From CAZMGT01 sp964565895 (lineage in GTDB: Bacteria; Armatimonadota; Zipacnadia; UBA1398; CAZMGT01): a DNA stretch of 64,000 nt. The translations under genes were made by a program, and so were the position numbers. A model generated the notes under the pieces. It searched no databases. It was not told where the DNA came from and worked only from the letters and a program-made list of their open reading frames with translations. The stretch spans positions 1-64,000 of the forward strand of contig CAZMGT010000004.1 of NCBI GenBank assembly GCA_964565895.1. The letters are read 5' to 3'. Positions 9,735-16,878 of the stretch are shown here, one piece after another. Each line of letters begins with the position of its first letter. Positions within the stretch are counted from its first letter, which is position 1.

Positions 9735-10130
9735 ATGGGAGAGGTGATTGGCGTGCTCAAGGCGCGGGACATTATGACCACAGACGTCGTGACCATTAAC
9801 GGCGACGCTACTGTGGCCGAAGCGGTTGCCTTGATGAAGGAGAAGGGCGTGCGCTGCCTGATCGTCGACCGCCGTTCGCCCGAGGATGCCTACGGGATTC
9901 TCACCCAGCGCGACATTGCCTATAGCGTGTTTGCCCACGGGCTGAACCCCGAGTCGGTGAAGGTGCACGAGATAATGACCAAGCCGCTGGTCGTCGTTAA
10001 CCCGGACCTCGGCGTAGAGTACGTCGCCCGGCTGATGGCCAACCAGAAGTTGTCGCGCGCGCCAGTGATCTTCGAGGGCAAGGTCCAGGGGATCGTCTCC
10101 GTGAGCGACATTATCAACAAGGCGATGTAG
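9735..10130 (+). CDS. CBS domain pair protein
   Basis: The 131-residue protein is almost entirely a tandem CBS pair: first repeat MTTDVVTINGDATVAEAVALM followed by GVRCLIVD, second repeat MTKPLVVVNPDLGVEYVARLM followed by RAPVIFEG and GIVSVSDI. Stand-alone CBS pairs bind adenosyl ligands such as AMP, ATP or SAM and regulate a partner, which cannot be named here. The start is ambiguous. ATG 9735 gives the full length, but GTG 9753 has GAGGTG seven bases upstream and would drop six residues. The 223 bases before the gene contain no recognised gene. Confidence 0.88.
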   Translation: MGEVIGVLKARDIMTTDVVTINGDATVAEAVALMKEKGVRCLIVDRRSPEDAYGILTQRDIAYSVFAHGLNPESVKVHEIMTKPLVVVNPDLGVEYVARLMANQKLSRAPVIFEGKVQGIVSVSDIINKAM

Positions 10131-10145
10131 GGCGACGGGCAGCAG

Positions 10146-10177
10146 CGCGGGCTTCGCACAGCGGGGCGAGGCCCGCG
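10146..10177. terminator. Candidate weak hairpin terminator
   Basis: CGCGGGC (10146-10152) pairs with GCCCGCG (10171-10177) across an 18-base loop and is followed on the plus strand by ATTTTG. It lies 16 bases after the CBS gene stop and before the convergent tatA gene. The long loop and short T-run make this a weak call. Confidence 0.35.
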
Positions 10178-10272
10178 ATTTTGTACACCGCCTCGCGCAG
10201 GGGGGCAGCGGATACGCCGCCGGCCGGTTTGTATGGCGCGAAAACGCGCGCTCGGGGGTTGCCGCCTGCGCC

Positions 10273-10545
10273 CTAAGGTGTGGTTGTCTCGTCCTCGGAG
10301 AGCTCTTTCTCGATCGTTTTAGTGACCGACTCTTTCGCTTCGCTGACGGCCTGCTGAACTTCCCTTACGGGCTCTTTGAGCTGCTCTAGGGAGCCTTCCA
10401 CATCGCGGCTGACTCGGCGGAACTCGCGCACCCCCTCGCCCAGGGAGCGCATGAGTTGGGGGATTTTGCTTGCCCCAAACAGTAGCACGACGATGACCAG
10501 GATAATGGCCAGCTCCTGGCCACCGATAAGCGCGAAGGTAAACAT
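10273..10545 (-). CDS. tatA: Sec-independent translocase subunit TatA/TatE
   Basis: The start is ATG 10545, preceded by a strong AAGGAGG eight bases upstream; a longer frame exists but lacks such a site. The 90-residue product has the TatA plan: a short N-terminus, one transmembrane helix (ELAIILVIVVLLFGASKIPQ), the FGxxKIPxLxRSLGEG hinge, an amphipathic helix (EGVREFRRVSRD) and a charged, acidic C-terminal tail. TatA multimers form the pore that carries folded proteins with twin-arginine signals, such as those predicted on the radical SAM and DUF362 proteins of this window. TatB and TatC are not in the window. Confidence 0.93.
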   Translation of the reverse strand: MFTFALIGGQELAIILVIVVLLFGASKIPQLMRSLGEGVREFRRVSRDVEGSLEQLKEPVREVQQAVSEAKESVTKTIEKELSEDETTTP

Positions 10546-10736
10546 GTTCTGCGCCTCCTTGTCGCCGCGCGAGGCGACGCGCGTCGCACGGTGTACAGTT
10601 CGCCGGCGCGCAGCTAGCTCCTCTGCCGGAAAAAGCGCGTTTTGCTCATTATCCTCCCGCGCGCAGGATTTAAGCAAGCGTGGGGGAAACGTAGGCCTGC
10701 GCGAAACGGCCCTGCGCTCAGGCGCGGGGGTTTGCT

Positions 10737-11507
10737 ATGGGAAGGGGCGCGAGCGTGTTGGCTCAGCCGAAGGTTGGTGTGCAACTGATCGTTTACCGTG
10801 GGCGGCAGAACGAGGATTTGCCCGGCGTGCTTGCCGAGGTTAAAGCGGCCGGTTATGCGGGCGTGGAGACGGGCGTGCTCAGCAAACACTACTCGCTGCA
10901 AGAGATAAAGGACGCTCTTGCGGAGCAAGGGTTAGAGCTGTGCGGCGTGCACGCGTCGTTTGCGACATATGCGCAGGAGGAGCAGGTGGAGGAGCTGGCC
11001 GCCTATGCCCGGGCGCTGGGGGCGAAGTTTGCCATGTGCTCGGGCGTGGCCGACCGGCAGAGCCTGCAGGGGTTTGTGGACTCCGTCGCTGTGCTCAACC
11101 GCGCGGGGGAGCAGCTCAAGCAGGCGGGCGTTCGGCTTCTCTATCACAACCACGCCTGGGAGTTTGCGGAGTTTGACGGCAAGAAAGGGATACACGTGCT
11201 TGCCGAGGGGCTAGACCCGGCGCTGGTTGGGCTGTGCGTGGACGTTTACTGGGTGCACATCGGAGGGGAGCGGCCGGAGGAGTTTATCGCGCGCTATGCC
11301 GATCGCATTCCCTACTATCACATTAAGGACGGCGCGCCGGGGAAGTTTACGGAGCTCGGGCGGGGGGAGGTAGATCTGCCCGCGGCGGTGCGCGCCGCGC
11401 TGAGCACGGGGCCGGAGTGGCTCGTCGTGGAGCAGGATCGGAGCGAGATTGCTCCGGGGGAGGCGTGTCGCATTAGCCGGCAGTACTTGCGCACGCTTGG
11501 GATATAG
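10737..11507 (+). CDS. Sugar phosphate isomerase/epimerase-like TIM-barrel protein
   Basis: The 256-residue protein is a complete xylose isomerase-like TIM barrel. Visible features are AGYAGVETGVL (first metal-ligand strand), GVHASF, LLYHNHAWEF near residue 138, GLCVDVYWVHIGG near 165, and YYHIKDGAPGKFTELGRGEVD near 195-210, whose His, Asp and Glu positions bind a divalent cation in relatives. The C-terminal EWLVVEQDRS is the usual last strand. Members include inositol-, tagatose- and hydroxypyruvate-type isomerases, so the substrate is open. A GTG codon at 10755 could be the real start. It precedes a sugar kinase gene by 90 bases. Confidence 0.87.
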   Translation: MGRGASVLAQPKVGVQLIVYRGRQNEDLPGVLAEVKAAGYAGVETGVLSKHYSLQEIKDALAEQGLELCGVHASFATYAQEEQVEELAAYARALGAKFAMCSGVADRQSLQGFVDSVAVLNRAGEQLKQAGVRLLYHNHAWEFAEFDGKKGIHVLAEGLDPALVGLCVDVYWVHIGGERPEEFIARYADRIPYYHIKDGAPGKFTELGRGEVDLPAAVRAALSTGPEWLVVEQDRSEIAPGEACRISRQYLRTLGI

Positions 11508-11597
11508 GGCGAGGGCGAAAAGGCGCGCGTTTTACGCTAACCGCAGGAGAGCTTTCGCAGAAAACACGCTCTATTTCGTGCACTGGCGGAGGGGCGC

Positions 11598-12983
11598 ATG
11601 AGGGGTGAGGTTGCTCGCTTTTGCCGCTTTGTCCGCGCGCGAGCGGGCGATGTGGTTGCCCCGGGCAAGCCCATTGTCTTGGCCCGCGCGCCCGGGCGCA
11701 TCGATGTTATGGGGGGTATCGCCGACTATTGCGGCGCGGTGGTCCTTGAGGGGACGCTGAGCGAGGCGGCGCTTGTCGGCGCTCAGGCGCGGAGCGACGA
11801 CCGCGTGGTTGTCATTAGCCGCGAGGCGCCGCGCGAAGGGCTGGAGGGGCGCGTCGAGCTGCACCTCGCCGACCTGTTTGCCGGGCGCGAGGGAAAGTTC
11901 GACGGCGTGCGGGCATTTTTTCACTACCGCCCGGGGCAGCGCTGGGCGGCGTATCTCGCAGGGAACATTAGCGTGCTTGCTGCGCACTGCGGGGCGAGGT
12001 TTCCCCACGGGGTTACGCTGCTTTTGGCCAGCGATGTGCCCCTCGGGGCGGGGGTCTCCTCGTCGGCGGCGGTGGAAGTGGCCGCGATGTGCGCCCTTGC
12101 CGCGCTTTATGGCATTTCGCTTGATGGGTTAGAGCTTGCCCGGCTGTGCCAGATTGTGGAGAACAGGATTGTCGGGGCGCCCTGCGGGATAATGGATCAG
12201 GTGACCTGCGCGCTGGGGCGCCGGCGGAGCCTGCTTGCGCTTAAATGCCAGCCGCATGAGCTGCTCGGCTTTCACCGCTTGCCCGCGGGCGTGCAAGTGG
12301 TTGGGATAAACTCCAACGTAAAGCATGCGGTAAGCGGCTCGCGCTATAAAAACGCGCGCGTTGCGGCGTTTATGGGGCTGAAAATAATTACCGCGCACCG
12401 CGGCGCAGACCCTTGCCCCGGATATTTGGCGAATATTTCCCCGCGCGAGTTTCGGCAAAACTACTATCGCTTGCTTCCCGCAAAAATGACGGGCGAGGAG
12501 TTTCTCGCCACCTACGGCGAGACGGACGACCCCGTGACCACCGTTGACCCGCAGACGACGTACTCCGTGCGCGCGTGCACGGCACACCCCATCTACGAAA
12601 ACCAGCGCGTGGTGCGCTTTATCGAGCTGCTCGAAGAGGCGGGGAGGGCGGGCGACGAGCGGCCGCTTTTGAAAGCGGGGAAGTTGATGTATGCCTCGCA
12701 CTGGAGCTACGGGCACAACTGCGCGTTGGGCGCGCGCGAGACGGACCTGCTCGTGCGGCTGGCGCGGGAGAAGGGGCGGGAGTGGGGCATTTTCGGGGCA
12801 AAGATTACCGGAGGGGGCTCGGGGGGCACGGTGGCCATCCTCGCCCGCGACGATAGCCGGGCAAACGAGGCGATCGAAGAGATCGTCGCCACGTATGGCA
12901 AGCAAACGGGAATCGCCGCCCAAGTTTTCCGCGGGAGCTCGCCTGGGGCGCTGGCCTATGGCACGCGCGAGATAGCGGTTTAG
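11598..12983 (+). CDS. GHMP sugar kinase, L-arabinokinase-like
   Basis: The 461-residue protein belongs to the galactokinase branch of GHMP kinases. ARAPGRIDVMGGIADYCG (about residues 30-47) is the substrate-binding signature in the form found in L-arabinokinases, PLGAGVSSSAAVEVAAM (about 146) is the ATP-binding glycine-serine loop, GAPCGIMDQVTCALG (about 193) holds the likely catalytic Asp, and KITGGGSGGTVAIL is the third motif. The middle region (YGETDDPVTTVDP, HPIYENQRV) recalls the kinase half of plant arabinokinase; that comparison is from memory of the family, not an alignment. It probably phosphorylates a free sugar at C1. It ends 10 bases before the convergent GGDEF gene. Confidence 0.87.
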   Translation: MRGEVARFCRFVRARAGDVVAPGKPIVLARAPGRIDVMGGIADYCGAVVLEGTLSEAALVGAQARSDDRVVVISREAPREGLEGRVELHLADLFAGREGKFDGVRAFFHYRPGQRWAAYLAGNISVLAAHCGARFPHGVTLLLASDVPLGAGVSSSAAVEVAAMCALAALYGISLDGLELARLCQIVENRIVGAPCGIMDQVTCALGRRRSLLALKCQPHELLGFHRLPAGVQVVGINSNVKHAVSGSRYKNARVAAFMGLKIITAHRGADPCPGYLANISPREFRQNYYRLLPAKMTGEEFLATYGETDDPVTTVDPQTTYSVRACTAHPIYENQRVVRFIELLEEAGRAGDERPLLKAGKLMYASHWSYGHNCALGARETDLLVRLAREKGREWGIFGAKITGGGSGGTVAILARDDSRANEAIEEIVATYGKQTGIAAQVFRGSSPGALAYGTREIAV

Positions 12984-12993
12984 CGCGCTGTGG

Positions 12994-15900
12994 CTAGTCG
13001 CTGCCCGGGGCGGCGGAGTGTTCGCGCAGATGCTGCTCCACGAGGCGCGCCGCGGCGCGGCTTAGGCTGGGCGAAGGATCGCCCATCGCCCGGCGGACGT
13101 GCTCCCAAGCGCGCTCTCCTCCGATGCGCGCGAGGGCGTAGAGCGCCGCCGTGCGTGCGCGCTCGGAATCTTTGGAGCGCGAGTGGAAGTATCCCCGGCG
13201 CTCGAGCACCTGGACCAAGGCGTCGATGGCCTCCTCGGCGCCGATCTCCCCCAGCGCCGTGCACGCGGCAATGCGCAAGTTGTCCGGATAGCGCCAGCCA
13301 AACATTCCCGAGGCGCTGGCGATCTCGCACAGCGGGCCGACGGCCTCGCGTATCCCGCTCTTGCCCAGGACATAGGCGGCGCGCTCGGCGAGGAACAAGT
13401 CGTCGGAGCGCAGGGCTTTGAGCAGAGCCTCACGCGACGTCGGCGAGGGAAGCCGCCCGAGGACGTCGATTACGTGCGTTTGCACCTGGCGATCGGGGTG
13501 CTCGAGGAGGGCGATCAGGTCGGGGAGGACCTGCTCGCCGCAGACGACATCGGCGACGCTCACCAGGTGCGCCAACGCCGTGGGGGAGGAGAGGGTGGCT
13601 AGGGCGCGGTCGAACGCTTGGCGCGCGGGCTCGCCCAGCTCTTTGAGAACCTCGGCGAGCGCCTCGCGCAGGCGCACGTCGGTGGTCTGGCTGAGAAAGT
13701 CCACCAAGGCGTCGGCCGCTTGCGGGCCAAACCGGCGGAGGACGTTCGCCGCGGCGGCGCGCCGGCGCGGGCTGGGGTCGAGCAGGTCCGCGGTGACGAT
13801 CTCCAGCGTGCGCGTGTCGCGCAGGTCGTTGGGCGAGGCGATGGAGGCGATGACGCTAAGCTCCTCGGCGCCGGGCTCGGGTTCAGGCTCGGGCTCGAGG
13901 GGGGCCTCGGGCTGGGGCTGCTCGGCGGGAGCAGCGGCGGGCTCGGGCGCGGGGGCCGGCTCCTCCGCCTCCTCGACCGCGGCGGGTTCCTCCTCAGGCG
14001 CCTGCTCCTCAATAGCGGCGGGCTGTTCCGCGGGCTGCGCGGCGAGCTCCTTGCCCGGGAGGCGATCTTCGGGCAGGGCCTCGACATAGGAGCGCTCGGT
14101 AACCAGAATGTGCTCGATCTTCAGCGCGCGGAGCGTAGAGCGCCAATAGCCACGCTGCGAGCCGGGGGGCCGCTTCTCGGCGAGCTGCCGCAGCAGCCAG
14201 GAGATTTCGCGGTTCGTTATCCCTCGGCGGAGGTGCAGGGCGCCGATGCCGCGGTAGCGGAAGATGAGCGAAAAGCGCGCGGATAGGCCGTCGGCAAACG
14301 GGCCCTGGGTAAGCGGGCGGTTGTTAATGACGATGCGCTCCTCCGCTTCGCCGATGCTCAGGGTGTCTACCTTTTCCAGGATGGGGGTAAGCGCGGCGAG
14401 GATCTCCTCCGCTGCCTGGCGCGCCTCGTCGGAGTCTGCGCCGGAGCGCTGCACGGCGCGAATGCCGCTGCGGAACAGGCGGAGCACCTCGGCGACATCT
14501 TCCATCGCCTCGTCGGACAGCGCCCGCTCGCCCGCGCCGACGAGTGCGGCGACCTCTTCGCGGCGATATACCGAGGCCGTGCCCTTGCGCCGCTCCGCTT
14601 CGTAACGCTGGGCTTTCTCCTTGTTGTCCGCGCGTGAGTAGTGATAGGCCAAGCGCGCGGAGAGCTCGACGTCGCCTTCCTTAAAGTATTGCTCGGCGGA
14701 CTCGCCGATGCGTTCGTGCAGGGTTTTGCGCTTTTCGTCCTCGATGTTCCCATAAAGCTCCTCGCGCAGGGTGCGGCTGGTAAACCGATATTCGGCGTCT
14801 TGCGCCGAGCCGGACTCCACGACAAGCGCCTTGCGCTTGGCCTCGGCGATGGCGTCGAGCACGTGGCCCACGTTGCGTTGCGCGGCGCTGCCCAGCAGGT
14901 CAACGTTGAAGAACTGCCCGAGCACGGCCGCGCTTTGCAGCACCTGTTGCGTCTCCTCGTCGAGCATGCGCAGGCGCTCGCCGATGGTTAGCGCGCGTTC
15001 GCCTACGGCGTTGGCCGTCTGCAGGTCGAGCGCGGCCTTGCCGTCAGGCGTCTCGCTCGCCGAGATCTCGACCAGCCCGCGCAGCCACTCCTGGATGCGA
15101 TACGGATTGCCGCCGGTGATCCCGTAAATGAGGTCGAGCAGCTCGGGCGAGAGCTCGACATCGGGATACATCGCCTGGAGCATGTCCGCGACTTCCTCGC
15201 GCGACAGGCCGACGAGGTTAATCTCCTCGTGGTCTACGCGCTCCAAAAATGCGGCAACGTTCTCCGGCTCCTGCGCGGAGTCGCCCTCGCGAAACGCGGC
15301 GCAGACGAACAATGGAATGTCGGCGATATTGCGCAGCAGGTGCTCGAGGACGAACAGCGTGGCCTCGTCGACAAAGTCTAAGTCGTCCAGGGTAATGAGC
15401 AGCGGGCGCTCGCTAGTGAGCTCCTGAAGCAGCGCGCACAGGCCTTCGAAGAGCAAGCGACGGATGTTCTCCTCGTTAACCTCGCTGCGCGCGGCGACCA
15501 GTTGCGGGTCGGCCTGAAGGAACGGCTCGCGCAGTTGGGGGAAGGTGTGCATGAGGGTTAGGCGCTGAGCCGCGGGGAGCGATGTGCTGCAGTGCACAAT
15601 GGCCATGTCGCCCAGGTCCATAAGCGCGGTGATCGCCGAGCCCAGGGGGTGATAGGGCACTTCGTGCAGCTCCTCAAGACAGACGGCGTTGAGCACGCGC
15701 CAGCCGCTGCTCGCGGCGACCTCGCGCAGGGCGGCAAGCAAGCGGCTTTTGCCCTGGCCCGCCTCGCCGCGGATAATCGCTAGCTGCGCCGCGCCCTGGC
15801 CCGCGCGCTCGAGGATCTCGGTAAGGCGGGCGAGCTCCTCCTCGCGCCCGATGAATACCGGGCAGAGGAAGCCCGCGGCGACCTCGGGCTCGACGGCGAA

Positions 15901-16440
15901 GTTCGGGTCAACATCTTGGACGTGCATAAACCGGCCCTTGCCCGCCTGCTTGGCGGCGTAGAGCGCGCGGTCGGCCTGTTGGATGAGCTCGCGGTCGGTC
16001 TGGCCGTCGGCGGGGAACGTGGCGATGCCGATGCTCAGCGTGGGGAACGGCACTTCGCCGCGGCGGCGGGCCTCGGAGCGCCGGCGCGCTTCGCTTACCG
16101 CGCGATGGGCGACCATCTCCGCGCCATCGGCCCCACACCCAGGGAGAACGATGCAAAACTCATCGCCTGCGTAGCGGGCGACAAGGTCGTCCGTGCGGAT
16201 GCACTGGCGCAGAAGCTGGGCGATCTCCGCGAGGATGCGGTCGCCGGCGAGGTGCCCGTGGGTGTCGTTGATCTCCTTAAAGTCGTCAACATCGATCATC
16301 ATTAGGGAGAGAGGGATATCGCCCGCGGCGCAGTCCTCGATAGCATCGGGGAGGCGGCGGAAGAGCAGCCGTCGGTTAGCGAGCCCGGTGAGGTCGTCGG
16401 TGTAGGCGAGGACGGCAAGCACCGAGTCGGAGGTGAGCAC
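12994..16440 (-). CDS. GGDEF - AAA-type ATPase - HEAT-repeat signalling protein
   Basis: I propose GTG 16440 as start, with AGGAGGAGAAGG upstream, giving 1148 residues; the frame stays open to TTG 16626, but that extra 62-residue stretch looks non-coding. Order: GGDEF domain (residues ~10-170) with DLTGLANRR, DVDDFKEIND and the signature as AGDEF preceded by an RTDD inhibitory-site match five residues upstream; a P-loop ATPase with FIGREEEL, GEAGQGKS (Walker A) and LLITLDDLDF (Walker B), as in adenylate cyclase/LuxR-type STAND proteins; a helical repeat region; a Pro/Ala/Glu-rich linker; and C-terminal HEAT-like repeats. It probably makes cyclic-di-GMP under control of a ligand or protein sensed by the ATPase part. 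Confidence 0.88.
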   Translation of the reverse strand: MLTSDSVLAVLAYTDDLTGLANRRLLFRRLPDAIEDCAAGDIPLSLMMIDVDDFKEINDTHGHLAGDRILAEIAQLLRQCIRTDDLVARYAGDEFCIVLPGCGADGAEMVAHRAVSEARRRSEARRRGEVPFPTLSIGIATFPADGQTDRELIQQADRALYAAKQAGKGRFMHVQDVDPNFAVEPEVAAGFLCPVFIGREEELARLTEILERAGQGAAQLAIIRGEAGQGKSRLLAALREVAASSGWRVLNAVCLEELHEVPYHPLGSAITALMDLGDMAIVHCSTSLPAAQRLTLMHTFPQLREPFLQADPQLVAARSEVNEENIRRLLFEGLCALLQELTSERPLLITLDDLDFVDEATLFVLEHLLRNIADIPLFVCAAFREGDSAQEPENVAAFLERVDHEEINLVGLSREEVADMLQAMYPDVELSPELLDLIYGITGGNPYRIQEWLRGLVEISASETPDGKAALDLQTANAVGERALTIGERLRMLDEETQQVLQSAAVLGQFFNVDLLGSAAQRNVGHVLDAIAEAKRKALVVESGSAQDAEYRFTSRTLREELYGNIEDEKRKTLHERIGESAEQYFKEGDVELSARLAYHYSRADNKEKAQRYEAERRKGTASVYRREEVAALVGAGERALSDEAMEDVAEVLRLFRSGIRAVQRSGADSDEARQAAEEILAALTPILEKVDTLSIGEAEERIVINNRPLTQGPFADGLSARFSLIFRYRGIGALHLRRGITNREISWLLRQLAEKRPPGSQRGYWRSTLRALKIEHILVTERSYVEALPEDRLPGKELAAQPAEQPAAIEEQAPEEEPAAVEEAEEPAPAPEPAAAPAEQPQPEAPLEPEPEPEPGAEELSVIASIASPNDLRDTRTLEIVTADLLDPSPRRRAAAANVLRRFGPQAADALVDFLSQTTDVRLREALAEVLKELGEPARQAFDRALATLSSPTALAHLVSVADVVCGEQVLPDLIALLEHPDRQVQTHVIDVLGRLPSPTSREALLKALRSDDLFLAERAAYVLGKSGIREAVGPLCEIASASGMFGWRYPDNLRIAACTALGEIGAEEAIDALVQVLERRGYFHSRSKDSERARTAALYALARIGGERAWEHVRRAMGDPSPSLSRAAARLVEQHLREHSAAPGSD

Positions 16441-16645
16441 GGCCGCTTCTTGTACCTTCTCCTCCTGCACAGCCCTCAGCTCCACTCCGCAGGCGCGGTG
16501 GGCGGTGCCGCGCTGCGCGACGACAGGCGGAAAACGGCGAACTGCTCGGGGGCGGGAGGTGCCCCGCTCGGCTGTCCTGCCTCGTTCGTCGCCGCCTGTG
16601 CCGCCCCTCCCGCTGAGTGAATACAACAGCGCCGTCTACACCTTA

Positions 16646-16675
16646 TGTATACCCTCGATCCCGCCGTTTGCCCAA
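16646..16675 (-). promoter_or_regulatory. Candidate sigma70-type promoter for the GGDEF-ATPase gene
   Basis: On the minus strand TTGGGC (16675-16670) and TATACA (16651-16646) are separated by 18 bases. Transcription would start near 16639, before either candidate start codon. The surrounding stretch from 16441 to 16878 shows no other gene. Confidence 0.4.
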
Positions 16676-16878
16676 AGTTTTCCCTGTGTTGAGCAGTGAC
16701 AGAATTGTAACAAGCGGAGACATTTGCCGTGCCGCCGTTTAACCCCGCGCGATTTTTCCCAGCAATGTGTCCGCTGGGCACGGCGCGGGTGCTGGCGTGC
16801 GCCATCGGTTTACTTTTTGCCTATTTCGCGTGAAGCGCTCGGGCGCACAGGGGCCCGGCTTTCGCTCGGCGCGGCCCC

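Noticed and set aside
2..10130. Complete AmmeMemoRadiSam system
   Set aside because: Only the radical SAM member is present; no Memo or AMMECR1 domain was found in any frame of the window.
16441..16626. N-terminal 62-residue extension of the GGDEF protein
   Set aside because: Its composition (Arg, Gly, Thr rich, no domain) looks non-coding, and a strong ribosome site precedes GTG 16440, although the promoter position leaves some doubt.
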